Of a stretch of 64,000 nt of DNA, positions 50,965 to 58,866 are shown piece by piece. Position 1 is the stretch's first letter. Each line of letters starts with the position of its first letter. The stretch is taken from contig CBDDLL010000001.1 in NCBI GenBank assembly GCA_965230625.1, forward strand, positions 1,178,001 to 1,242,000, read 5' to 3'. Both the position numbers and the translations under genes were made by a program. The DNA is from Saccharicrinis sp965230625. Its GTDB lineage: Bacteria; Bacteroidota; Bacteroidia; Bacteroidales; Marinilabiliaceae. The notes beneath the pieces are model-generated. The model saw only the letters and a program-made list of their open reading frames with translations. It searched no databases and was not told the origin of the DNA.

Positions 50965-51702
50965 CTAAATTTTGTTCTTTGTTAATAAAACAGAGCCATA
51001 CATGTCGTGTAATTCAATAAATTGTTCGGGAATGGTTAGCTCAAATTCATCTACAGCCTTTTTAACTCCTTCCCAATTATGATTATAATCATTAACTATA
51101 ATTGAGCCTCCTGCAGATAGCCTTGGGTAGAAAAATATTAATCCATCCAATGTTGATTGAAACAAATCAGTATCAATATGAACAAAAGCAAATTGATTAT
51201 TCTTTAAATCTTCAGCTGTGGAAGGAAATATACCTTCCCTAATATCAATACTATTATTGCCGTTAATATAATTTTCCACTGAGCTTTTACTTGTTTGTTC
51301 AAAAATTACAGTTTGAGGCTTTACCGTACCATCACAGTCTTCACGAATGATTTGCTTTGGTAATCCTGAAAAACTATCGAACATATAAAATTTGCGATCA
51401 GGCAATAAATGATGAATAATCCTAGCTGTTTCACCTTTAAATACTCCCAACTCAGCTAAATCTCCTTTAATATTTTTGTTTTTTATCCCCTCTAATACAA
51501 ACCATATGCTATAAAATCGGTTTCGATCTTTAAACTTTCGTTCAATTTTTCTAATTACAGCTGGAATTTTTTTCTTTTTACATAACTCTAACCATCTATA
51601 TGGTTTAAAGAGTTTAAAATTCCAATAACTCCAGAAATAACTTATAGTTAACCAAAGTACAATGTTAATGATTAGTATGTTGATGTATAAAAAAAAATTC
51701 AT
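50965..51702 (-). CDS. TylF/MycF family SAM-dependent methyltransferase, membrane-anchored
   Basis: 245 residues. An N-terminal hydrophobic segment (FLYINILIINIVLWLTISYF) is followed by the class I methyltransferase core: AELGVFKGETARIIHHLLPD, FYMFDSFSGLPKQ, FVHIDTDLFQSTLDGLIFFY and GGSIIVNDYNHNWEGVKKAV, typical for TylF (PF05711). The family methylates sugar hydroxyls in macrolides and in surface glycans; the target here is unknown. It may act on a cell-surface saccharide or lipid at the inner membrane. It lies directly before the patatin gene. Confidence 0.85.
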   Translation of the reverse strand: MNFFLYINILIINIVLWLTISYFWSYWNFKLFKPYRWLELCKKKKIPAVIRKIERKFKDRNRFYSIWFVLEGIKNKNIKGDLAELGVFKGETARIIHHLLPDRKFYMFDSFSGLPKQIIREDCDGTVKPQTVIFEQTSKSSVENYINGNNSIDIREGIFPSTAEDLKNNQFAFVHIDTDLFQSTLDGLIFFYPRLSAGGSIIVNDYNHNWEGVKKAVDEFELTIPEQFIELHDMYGSVLLTKNKI

Positions 51703-51848
51703 GAAAGACCGAAATTTAGTGATGAGTGTAAAATATTAAAAATATGAATATTGTAGTTGGTAATAAAATTAGAATCTTATGACTTTAACAATGCTTCTTT
51801 TATACTTATACAAATTGTCTTATCAATTATGGCTCTTACCTGATGTAA

Positions 51849-52292
51849 TTATTGGAATTTATCAATCAATTTTAAAATTCTCTCTTTATTTGAATCTTTT
51901 CCAACATCAAGACAGCATATTTTATCAATCAATTCAGTTTCGTGTTGGGCGGAGAAAGATGCAAACCAGAGCCCCTCTTCAATATTTTTGTGCGATGTGG
52001 TTATAATAAAATGATTTGGTAAATGATTTTTTTCTATTTCGCATTGCCTAATTACTATATTTTCATCAATAATATCATGCATCTTTTCTTCATATGTTCC
52101 TGTACAACAGGTGTAACATACATCTTTGTCAATGATTTTTCTAGCAATTTCGTCAATAATTACCAAATTCTTGGTTTCTATTAATCCTAGAAATAACCAA
52201 TTAGATTCAGGCATTTTTATTGACCAATTGGTTTCTAAATCATAATTCTGATATAATACTTTACGATTATTGATAAAGCCAAGAGTTTCCAA
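51849..52292 (-). CDS. Conserved-looking cytoplasmic protein of unknown function
   Basis: 147 residues without a signal peptide. It contains three cysteines close together in DVCYTCCTGTYEEKMHD, another in RQCEIEKN and two more in IDKICCLDVG. No family is recognised. The reading frame is clean, begins 17 bases below the stop of the following barrel gene, and has Bacteroidetes-like codon use, so it appears genuine. The sequence NLVIIDEIARKIID and NHFIITTSHKNIEEGLW suggest an alpha/beta fold. Confidence 0.55.
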   Translation of the reverse strand: METLGFINNRKVLYQNYDLETNWSIKMPESNWLFLGLIETKNLVIIDEIARKIIDKDVCYTCCTGTYEEKMHDIIDENIVIRQCEIEKNHLPNHFIITTSHKNIEEGLWFASFSAQHETELIDKICCLDVGKDSNKERILKLIDKFQ

Positions 52293-52308
52293 TAGTTATA
52301 ATCTTTAA

Positions 52309-52866
52309 TTAACGCCAACTAAAAAGGTTAAATCCGAATTTTAAATCTAGAGTTAAAGGGAAAAAGCCTCCATTCCCTGAGGCATCAAAATAATAAACAG
52401 GGCCTAGTTCAAATAAGAAGTGTTTTTTTCCATAGGCGCGTTGAATACCCCAAATTGGTCCTAATACAAAACTTATGTCATCTTTTCGTAATAGATTTCT
52501 TGATTCAAATTCTTTGAAGTTGGTAAGTAGTCTTACACCCCAATAATTACCAGAATTATAATCTAAATTTTTGTTTTTTAAAGCCCTTGAATCTCTATTG
52601 TAGATTTTTTTATAAGACAAATCTAAATATGGAGCTATATAATAATTAAAACCTGAATTTGTATAATCCAAATTCTTATAGCCACCTTGTATGCCTACTC
52701 CTGTGTTCGCTGCTAAAGTTGACTTTTTAGAGATGGGTACCTCCAATTCTAATCCTGGAAATAGAAAGAGATTAGTTCTAAAAGTACTTTTTAATTTATT
52801 TTCTTCATTTTGTCCAAAACAATTGATACTTGCTAATAATCCAATAATTAAGAAAATTCTTTTCAT
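52309..52866 (-). CDS. Small outer-membrane beta-barrel-like protein
   Basis: 185 residues with signal peptide MKRIFLIIGLLASINCFGQ. The mature part has alternating strands such as GLELEVPISKKSTLAANTGV, YYIAPYLDLSYKKIY, GNYWGVRLLTNFKEF and FLFELGPVYYFDASGNGG. It looks like an eight-strand barrel or a DUF3575-like protein. The function is not known. It may be cotranscribed with the 147-residue protein encoded next. Confidence 0.6.
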   Translation of the reverse strand: MKRIFLIIGLLASINCFGQNEENKLKSTFRTNLFLFPGLELEVPISKKSTLAANTGVGIQGGYKNLDYTNSGFNYYIAPYLDLSYKKIYNRDSRALKNKNLDYNSGNYWGVRLLTNFKEFESRNLLRKDDISFVLGPIWGIQRAYGKKHFLFELGPVYYFDASGNGGFFPLTLDLKFGFNLFSWR

Positions 52867-52916
52867 TTGTATAATATAGTAGGGGTTAAAAAATATGTAT
52901 TTATGATTGTATTCGT

Positions 52917-53708
52917 TTAGCTTTTCTTTCCTTCGTATTTATCAATAATAGCTTTATTTCGTTTTTCTTTAATCTTTTTTGATTTTTGCTCGTGAGTCTT
53001 CTTTAAACCAAACTCGAAGGATATTCCTAAAAATAAGGACCCGGGACTATATGATGAAGATTCAAAACCTCGATTAACTTTATCTTGATAAGAAGATTTG
53101 TAATATGGGACATTGTTAATTCCAACATATACTTTCGCTCCTGTGTTTTCACCCAAGAATCCACCATAGTAATTATAACCAAGTTTCCATTCAAAATACA
53201 TTGAACTCTCAGTAAAAGAGTTTGTACTTATTCTGTTACCAACAGAATTAAATTGACTTAATTCACATTTATTAGTAGCTAAGCCAAATTCAAGCGAAGT
53301 ATAAAATGCATCGTTAGCATTTTGTTTGTCAAATGCTAAAGAACTATTTACTGCTAAATAGATTTGTCCTCCTTGATAGTTAGAATATTGATATTCAATA
53401 TTATTAAGGTTGTAACTGTCGCTATTATCTTCAAGTACGCTAAAATACCATTTGGTACCAGCATCAAAATCAAATCTATGAAAGGGTTTATATTTAAAGT
53501 ACAGTCCTAATGTACCATTTCCTTCTCCTTTATAATTAGAACCGGAAGCTTGCATCTGAAAACCAAGTCGGTAATTTGGAATATTTAATTCATATTCTTT
53601 TATTTCGTCATTAGTTTTAAGTAATGATTCTTTGTTTATTTTTTGAGCTGATAAAGTTGATAGTGAGAAGTAAAATGAAATTAGAATAAAAAGATAAATG
53701 TTATTCAT
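52917..53708 (-). CDS. Outer-membrane beta-barrel-like protein of unknown function
   Basis: 263 residues with signal peptide MNNIYLFILISFYFSLSTLS. Strand-like segments are YRLGFQMQASGSNYKGEGNG, GLYFKYKPFHRFDFDAGTKW, GQIYLAVNSSLAFDK, YFEWKLGYNYYGGFLG and LFLGISFEFGLKKT. A lysine-rich tail (EQKSKKIKEKRNKAI) follows the last strand, which is unusual for a barrel and would lie in the periplasm or at the surface. Its gene faces that of the nucleosidase-cupin fusion. Confidence 0.55.
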   Translation of the reverse strand: MNNIYLFILISFYFSLSTLSAQKINKESLLKTNDEIKEYELNIPNYRLGFQMQASGSNYKGEGNGTLGLYFKYKPFHRFDFDAGTKWYFSVLEDNSDSYNLNNIEYQYSNYQGGQIYLAVNSSLAFDKQNANDAFYTSLEFGLATNKCELSQFNSVGNRISTNSFTESSMYFEWKLGYNYYGGFLGENTGAKVYVGINNVPYYKSSYQDKVNRGFESSSYSPGSLFLGISFEFGLKKTHEQKSKKIKEKRNKAIIDKYEGKKS

Positions 53709-53794
53709 GTAATAATTTGTTATAGGTAATGATGCTTAATGTTAAATGGCGGCAAATAAACAAAAACTAAACCAAAGCTTTGTTATATTATAAT

Positions 53795-53802
53795 TACATT
53801 TG
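53795..53802 (+). promoter_or_regulatory. Possible -7 box of the nucleosidase-cupin gene
   Basis: TACATTTG matches TAnnTTTG, 15 bases before the start codon, so the leader would be very short. The only nearby TTTG is 12 bases upstream, too close for a normal -33 box. Confidence 0.3.
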
Positions 53803-53817
53803 ATAAATTTTTAATTT

Positions 53818-54888
53818 ATGCTTAATATCTTAATAGTATATGCAGTTGAAGAGGAACGTGTAAACGTTGAAATTCCAGGATGTAAATTTCATTATTGTAG
53901 AACTGGTGTAGGAAAAGTAGCTGCGTCAATTGCGGTTGAAAGGTCAATTGCTACTCATAAACCTGATGCAGTTATTAACATTGGAACGGCCGGAGCAGTT
54001 ACTTACGAAATTGGTTCTGTTCATCTATGTAAGCGTTTTGTAGATAGGGATATGGAGAAACTTCAGAATTTTGGAGTTCCATTTGAAGAAGATTTTATTG
54101 ACCTGATTGATAAATGTGGTTTGTTTAGTAATTGGAAATTTGATAGTGTTTGTAATACGGGTGACACTTTTTTAACAACCGCAGATGGTACAGGTGATGT
54201 GTTTGATATGGAGTCATTTGCAGTAGCGAGAGTATGTAGAAATCATAACATTCCATTTGTTGGTATTAAGTGTGTTACTGATATTATTGGTAAAAATTCG
54301 ATTAAACACTGGGAAGAGAAACTAGCAGAAGCACAGAGAATATTGCAGAACTATGTAAATAATATGAATATTTCTGCACCAAAGGATTTCTTAAGTGATG
54401 AAGTGTTACATTACATTAAAAATTTAGATTTAAAAGAACATCCAGAGGGAGGATGGTATAGCGAAGTGTATAGGTCAGAAATGATTTTAAAGCCAGAAGG
54501 AATACCAGTTGAATTCTCGGGTGAAAGGAATGCACTTACTTCTATTTTTTATTTGCTTTCAAATAAGCAATTTTCAGCCTTTCATAAAATAAAATCTCCA
54601 GAAATATGGTATTTTCATAAAGGGATGCCTTTAATTATTCATATGTTGGATAAGGATGGGAATTATCATCATGTAGAATTATCAGACAGAATGAATGGTA
54701 GGTTACAATATACTGTAGAACCTAATATATGGTTTGCAGCAGATATTAAAGAAGGGTATGGCTATACTCTGGTAAGTTGTGCTGTTGCTCCTGGATTTGA
54801 TTTCAATGATTTTTCATTAGCTAAAAAAGACGAAATGCATGAGCAATATCCAAAACACAAAGAATTGATAAATAGACTTTCGCATTGA
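53818..54888 (+). CDS. Fusion of MTA/SAH-nucleosidase-like and Cupin_5 (DUF985) domains
   Basis: 356 residues. Residues 1-185 have a nucleoside phosphorylase/nucleosidase fold: FHYCRTGVGKVAASIAVERS, VINIGTAGAVTYEIGSVHL, FDMESFAVARVCRNHNIPFV and KCVTDIIGKNS, as in MTA/SAH nucleosidase. Residues about 200-350 form a Cupin_5 domain: YIKNLDLKEHPEGGWYSEVY, TSIFYLLSNKQFSAFHKIKS, EIWYFHKG and WFAADIKEGYGYTLVSCAVA. The first domain likely cleaves a purine nucleoside or a related N-glycoside; the second may bind a sugar-like ligand. The two usually occur as separate proteins. No frame break lies between them. Cytoplasmic. Confidence 0.88.
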   Translation: MLNILIVYAVEEERVNVEIPGCKFHYCRTGVGKVAASIAVERSIATHKPDAVINIGTAGAVTYEIGSVHLCKRFVDRDMEKLQNFGVPFEEDFIDLIDKCGLFSNWKFDSVCNTGDTFLTTADGTGDVFDMESFAVARVCRNHNIPFVGIKCVTDIIGKNSIKHWEEKLAEAQRILQNYVNNMNISAPKDFLSDEVLHYIKNLDLKEHPEGGWYSEVYRSEMILKPEGIPVEFSGERNALTSIFYLLSNKQFSAFHKIKSPEIWYFHKGMPLIIHMLDKDGNYHHVELSDRMNGRLQYTVEPNIWFAADIKEGYGYTLVSCAVAPGFDFNDFSLAKKDEMHEQYPKHKELINRLSH

Positions 54889-54896
54889 TAAATTAA

Positions 54897-54932
54897 AACT
54901 CCGAATTAATTTTTTGAAATTAGTTCGGAGTT
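54897..54932. terminator. Long hairpin between convergent genes (bidirectional terminator)
   Basis: AACTCCGAA (54897-54905) pairs with TTCGGAGTT (54924-54932), and TAATTT with AAATTA inside, giving a stem of 16 pairs with one T-G pair. T-runs are weak on both sides. It lies between the fusion gene and osmC. Confidence 0.65.
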
Positions 54933-54943
54933 GCTATATAATA

Positions 54944-55363
54944 CTAATTTTCATTTACTTTAATTTCAAAGTCTACAGGAATTGCCATTTTGTATAATGC
55001 AGAAACTCCACAATATTGTTCTTCAGACAATTGAACTGCTCGTTGAAGTTTATCCATTGGTAAGTCATTCCCTTTAAATCGATAAATTACCTTCATTGAA
55101 TCATAATATTTTGGGTGTTCTTCTCTAATATTTGCTTCAACAGAAATGACTAAATCTTCGTATTCAACTCTCATTTTCTTTAGAATTGAAACTACATCCA
55201 TTCCAGTACATCCTGCTAGAGCTACTAACATTAAAGGTTTTGGTCTCATGCCATTGTTATCACCACCATTTTCTTTATCGGCATCAATCTTAATTTTATG
55301 TCCGTTAACTTCAGTTTCAAAGGACATATTCTCAATCCATTCTAAATCAACTGTTGCTTTCAT
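54944..55363 (-). CDS. OsmC family protein
   Basis: 139 residues. The two cysteines of the family are in LAGCTGMDVVSIL and EEQYCGVSALYKM; the GGDNNGMRPKPL segment before the first is also typical. OsmC/Ohr proteins reduce organic peroxides with these thiols; this subgroup (YhfA-like) is less studied and its substrate is unclear. It is cytoplasmic. It stands alone, opposite to the fusion gene, with a 535-base gap upstream. Confidence 0.9.
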   Translation of the reverse strand: MKATVDLEWIENMSFETEVNGHKIKIDADKENGGDNNGMRPKPLMLVALAGCTGMDVVSILKKMRVEYEDLVISVEANIREEHPKYYDSMKVIYRFKGNDLPMDKLQRAVQLSEEQYCGVSALYKMAIPVDFEIKVNEN

Positions 55364-55898
55364 CTGTTTAAAGTTTTTGATTTCTGAATGTCAAAAAAAT
55401 TGGATTACATTCAGTAACTCACATAAAATTCTTTCATTCTTATTGTGAACTTAAAATGATAAAAATTCATGTTTGTTTCATCTCATTATAATTTAAATAT
55501 TCAAGATATACCATGCGACTCGCTAATAATACTTTTTCTTTAAAAACTTTATTTCATGGTTTGATTCATGTTTTTTAATTTAATAAAGTATAATGTTTAT
55601 ATAAACTTATTTAGCAAAACTGTTAGGAGTAAATCTTGTTCTTAAAAAGTTTGACTTAATTAAGTTTTTACTTAAAGTATCAAGATTTATAGCTATATAT
55701 TTAGATACATGAAATTAAATAAATATACGTCATTATTTATATCTTTGTATAGTCAAATTAGTAAATTACCGCACAAAATTTTCACACTACCTTAATAAAT
55801 GTTAAATAGTGTAAATAAATGTTTAAAAAAGTAGGTAAAACTCTCAATTTCGTAGAAATTTAAGTTAGTTTTGCAATCAAAAAAATAAAAAACGAGGA
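55364..55898. other. 535-bp AT-rich divergent gap between osmC and the Crp/Fnr gene
   Basis: No coding frame is visible. On the plus strand two -7-like boxes occur, TATCTTTG (55740-55747) and TAGTTTTG (55866-55873), so the Crp/Fnr gene may have two starts. A 12-base palindrome ACTTAATTAAGT lies at 55654-55665. I see no conserved RNA structure. Confidence 0.5.
55866..55873 (+). promoter_or_regulatory. Probable -7 box of the Crp/Fnr gene
   Basis: TAGTTTTG matches TAnnTTTG and is 25 bases before the start codon, which is itself preceded by the purine-rich ACGAGGA. No proper -33 box is visible. Confidence 0.4.
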
Positions 55899-56606
55899 AT
55901 GAAGAATATTCAAAGTGTTCCATACAATGAGCCTATAGATCTTCGTGCTTTTAATATATTTAAAGGATTGTCAGATGAAGAAGTGGAAATGGTAAATCAA
56001 TCCATGAGCAGTACAATGCATAAAAGGGGTAGTACGATTTATCATGAAGGTAGCAGGATTAACGGAACTTTTTTAGTTGTAGAAGGGATTTTAAAAATTT
56101 TTAAAACTGGATTTGACGGAAAAGAGCAAATTATTCGTTTTGCTAAATCTGGTGACTTAATTGGATTTAGATCAGTTATTAGTGATGAGTTGGCTTGTAG
56201 TACAACAAAAGTAATTCAGGATACAATTCTTTGTTATTTACCTGGTGAAGTGTTGGGCGCATTATTAAAAGAAAATTCTTATTTTTCTATGACATTAATG
56301 AAGCTCACCTGTAAGGAGTTAGGGGAGTCAAATAAGTTTTTAACCGATATTGCGCAAAAAACAGTAAGAGAAAGATTAGCAGAAGTATTGCTATTATTGA
56401 TGGATACGTTTGAATTAGATCAGGATCATACACTTCAAATATCTTTAACAAGAGAAGAGTTAGCCAATATGGTTGGTACTGCAACGGAATCTGTAATTCG
56501 CCTTTTGTCTGAGTTTAAGACGGATAAACTTATCGAACTTAATGGAAGAAAAATAAAACTCATCAATATTCCTAAACTCATTAAAATAGGAAATGTTTAT
56601 GTTTAA
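55899..56606 (+). CDS. Crp/Fnr family transcriptional regulator
   Basis: 235 residues. A cyclic-nucleotide-binding-like domain (about 20-140: FKGLSDEEVEMVNQSMSSTM, GTFLVVEGILKIFKTGFDGK, IIRFAKSGDLIGFRSVISDE) is followed by a winged helix (ISLTREELANMVGTATESVI). No cysteine set for an iron-sulfur cluster as in Fnr is visible near the N terminus. The residues for cAMP binding are not conserved, so the signal is unknown. Such regulators in Bacteroidetes often control respiration or redox stress genes. Confidence 0.9.
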   Translation: MKNIQSVPYNEPIDLRAFNIFKGLSDEEVEMVNQSMSSTMHKRGSTIYHEGSRINGTFLVVEGILKIFKTGFDGKEQIIRFAKSGDLIGFRSVISDELACSTTKVIQDTILCYLPGEVLGALLKENSYFSMTLMKLTCKELGESNKFLTDIAQKTVRERLAEVLLLLMDTFELDQDHTLQISLTREELANMVGTATESVIRLLSEFKTDKLIELNGRKIKLINIPKLIKIGNVYV

Positions 56607-56611
56607 AATAT

Positions 56612-56645
56612 AAGCCGCCAAATATAAGGCGGCTTTTGTTTTTTA
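56612..56645 (+). terminator. Rho-independent terminator of the Crp/Fnr gene
   Basis: AAGCCGCC (56612-56619) pairs with GGCGGCTT (56628-56635), followed by TTGTTTTTT. It runs into the end of the convergent larC gene at 56643. Confidence 0.88.
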
Positions 56646-57428
56646 TTGAATCAAGTAAATCGTTAGAGGAGGAATATCTAAATCTTTACTTCCCCTTGAA
56701 TTTCCTCGCATAGTATAGTTTTCTATCGTAGTATCTTCAGTTGGTTTACATCCTAGTGCAGCTAATATTGCAGACCCTGTTGGTGTACAGAGTTCAACAT
56801 CTATAGGACCCATCTGGTTATTAATTTTATATTTATCAATGATAATTTTTGTTGCAGGAGCAGGAGCATTCATTTCTCCATGTGAGAATTTAATTTTACC
56901 TCCTCCTAATGAAACAGGTGATTTAATATAGGCTTGTGTTGGTGCTTCTAATAATTGGAGTCCCATAGCTCCACCTATTACATCAATAATAATATCTTGA
57001 GCTTCATGTAACCATGCATCTTCTTCTTGGTGATGGTGGTGACCATGCTCCTCATGATGATGACTATGATGATGATCTGTTAAAAATGTATTTTCGGAGT
57101 GAGCTTGCTTTTCAGCGTCAATTAGAATTTCAAGTACGTCAATTGCAAATTCTTTGTAGATTCCTTCAATACTCAATTCAATGCATAATTCAGTAATTAG
57201 TTTTCTGGCTTTAGAAGCGGCTAAATGACCATGGTTATGCTGTATGTTTATATTTAGCCTTGTTGAGCCGTCATGTGTTTCTTTGGCAGAAACAGTAGAT
57301 TTACCTATTTTATTAGCGGCAGTATTAAGGGCATGGAGCATTTTATTTTTGCTTGCTCCTGCAGATATCAGAACTGCTGCAAACATATCTCCTGCCATTC
57401 CCCCTTTGGGATCTAATATTAGTTGCAT
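56643..57428 (-). CDS. LarC-like nickel insertion protein, N-terminal (LarC1) part only
   Basis: 261 residues. The start MQLILDPKGGMAGDMFAAVL and IIIDVIGGAMGLQLLE, PVSLGGGKIKFSHGEMNAPA and TPTGSAILAAL are marks of LarC (DUF111). A His-rich stretch at about 118-138 (DHHHSHHHEEHGHHHHQEED) probably collects metal. In Lactobacillus LarC inserts nickel into the pincer cofactor of lactate racemase and has a second domain, LarC2, made by a frameshift. Here the gene ends after LarC1; no LarC2 coding sequence follows. It may work alone, or with a distant LarC2, or serve another metal task. Confidence 0.85.
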   Translation of the reverse strand: MQLILDPKGGMAGDMFAAVLISAGASKNKMLHALNTAANKIGKSTVSAKETHDGSTRLNINIQHNHGHLAASKARKLITELCIELSIEGIYKEFAIDVLEILIDAEKQAHSENTFLTDHHHSHHHEEHGHHHHQEEDAWLHEAQDIIIDVIGGAMGLQLLEAPTQAYIKSPVSLGGGKIKFSHGEMNAPAPATKIIIDKYKINNQMGPIDVELCTPTGSAILAALGCKPTEDTTIENYTMRGNSRGSKDLDIPPLTIYLIQ

Positions 57429-57619
57429 ATTTTTTTAAGGGTATGAATATATCATATTTAGAAGATATAATACATGCACAAGTGTATAAAATTTAACCAA
57501 TTAATGTAAAATAATTTTACACTTTAAATGTGCTTAATTAGCTTATTTCTCTCATTTAATTAATTTTACGTATGCTGGTACACTATATGTTTTTATATTT
57601 GAAAATAAAATTAATAACT

Positions 57620-58318
57620 ATGATAGAGCTAAACGGAATATTCAGGTACTTTAACCACAAAACGCAGCGTACTTTTGTTTTAAAGGATATTAATACAAAA
57701 ATTGAAGAGGGAGAATTTGTAAGTATTATGGGACCGTCGGGTGCAGGTAAGTCTACTTTACTAAACATTATTGGTTTATTAGACGAGGCTAACGAAGGTG
57801 AGTATTTGTTTTTAGGAGAATCAATGTCTAACCTAAAAGAAAAAAGAAAGGTTGACTACCATAGAAATTATATTGGTTTTATTTTTCAGGCTTATCATTT
57901 AATTGAAGAGATGACTGTTTACGAAAACATCGAAACTCCTTTGATTTATAAAGGGATTAAAAATAAAGAACGTAAAGCTATTGTTGCTGATATATTAGAT
58001 CGATTTAATATTGTTGCTAAAAAAGATTTATTTCCACAACAACTTTCCGGTGGACAACAACAATTGGTAGGAATTGCAAGAGCAATAGCAGGTAAGCCAA
58101 AACTTTTACTTGCTGATGAACCCACTGGGAATTTACATTCAGATCAGGGAAAAATGATAATGGAATTGCTTCAGCAGTTAAATGAAGAAGGTACCACAAT
58201 AATTCAGGTTACACATAATGAATCATTTGCAAAATATGGAAAAAGAATTATTCGATTATTTGATGGAAGAATAAAAGAAGATATAAAGGAAAAAGAAACT
58301 ATAATGTCTCAATCATGA
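57620..58318 (+). CDS. ABC transporter ATP-binding protein, MacB/LolD type
   Basis: 232 residues from MIELNGIFRYFNHKTQRTFV; the upstream in-frame Met at 57572 is rejected because the ABC domain starts here. Walker A is GPSGAGKS, the signature is LSGGQQQLVGIARAI, Walker B is LLLADEPTGNL and the switch His is in QVTHNESF. The family powers MacB-like export or LolD-like lipoprotein release. No permease gene is adjacent, so the partner is encoded elsewhere. A terminator follows at 58372-58418. Confidence 0.9.
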   Translation: MIELNGIFRYFNHKTQRTFVLKDINTKIEEGEFVSIMGPSGAGKSTLLNIIGLLDEANEGEYLFLGESMSNLKEKRKVDYHRNYIGFIFQAYHLIEEMTVYENIETPLIYKGIKNKERKAIVADILDRFNIVAKKDLFPQQLSGGQQQLVGIARAIAGKPKLLLADEPTGNLHSDQGKMIMELLQQLNEEGTTIIQVTHNESFAKYGKRIIRLFDGRIKEDIKEKETIMSQS

Positions 58319-58371
58319 TTAGGTTGAATCTATAACTCTAATATAATTCACTCTTTTTTACCATTTTCAAA

Positions 58372-58418
58372 GTCAAGGATAGGTAAGCAGTTTTGTTTAT
58401 CGATCCTTGACGTTTTTA
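58372..58418 (+). terminator. Terminator of the ABC ATPase gene
   Basis: GTCAAGGAT (58372-58380) pairs with ATCCTTGAC (58403-58411), 9 bp perfect with a 22-base loop, then GTTTTTAT. Confidence 0.75.
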
Positions 58419-58421
58419 TAC

Positions 58422-58450
58422 AAAAAAAACCGGAATGATATTCATCCCGG
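58422..58450 (-). terminator. Terminator of the cold-shock gene
   Basis: CCGG (58430-58433) with CCGG (58447-58450) and ATGA with TCAT inside; the minus strand then has a run of eight T. It lies about 70 bases after the csp stop at 58519. Confidence 0.7.
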
Positions 58451-58518
58451 CTTAATTTAGTCTTTAATAATGTTGCCTATAAGGCATTTACATTATTCAT
58501 TTCTTCATTAAAGTTATA

Positions 58519-58710
58519 TTATAATACTCTAACGTTTACTGCGTTCATTCCTTTTCGTCCTTCTTTTAGTTCAAATTCAACTTCATCGTTTTCACGAATT
58601 TCGTCAATTAAACCTGATACGTGTACGAAGTACTCTTGATTTGTTTTGTCCTCTTTAATGAATCCAAAACCTTTAGATTCATTGAAAAATTTTACTGTTC
58701 CTTTGTTCAT
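58519..58710 (-). CDS. Cold-shock domain protein
   Basis: 63 residues from MNKGTVKFFNESKGFGFIKE; the upstream Met at 58737 is rejected because it overlaps the -7 box. RNA-binding motifs KGFGFI (RNP1) and YFVHVSG (RNP2) are present, and the C terminus RKGMNAVNVRVL closes the barrel. CspA-type proteins melt RNA structure and work in the cytoplasm. The gene is small and single with its own promoter and terminator. Confidence 0.95.
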   Translation of the reverse strand: MNKGTVKFFNESKGFGFIKEDKTNQEYFVHVSGLIDEIRENDEVEFELKEGRKGMNAVNVRVL

Positions 58711-58734
58711 TACTATAATTAAAAAATACGAGCT

Positions 58735-58742
58735 CAAAGATA
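58735..58742 (-). promoter_or_regulatory. Probable -7 box of the cold-shock gene
   Basis: Minus strand TATCTTTG, a match to TAnnTTTG, 24 bases upstream of the start codon. A TTG at 58765-58767 gives a 22-base spacing, slightly long. Confidence 0.45.
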
Positions 58743-58866
58743 ATACATGAATTCACAATCCCTACAATATTATCTTATTATTTTTCAGAATATTAAAATT
58801 ATTTTATTTGTGACGAATAAAGTTTAGTTGAAAATAGGCTGTTGCCTAATTAATATTTAATAAAAA

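Noticed and set aside
53779..53802. Full promoter (TTTG plus TACATTTG) for the nucleosidase-cupin gene
   Set aside because: The two boxes are only 12 bases apart, too short for the usual 19-21; only the -7 box is listed as possible.
55364..55898. Small RNA or riboswitch in the 535-base gap before the Crp/Fnr gene
   Set aside because: The gap is very AT-rich with only short palindromes and no strong stem or terminator. Nothing supports a structured RNA.
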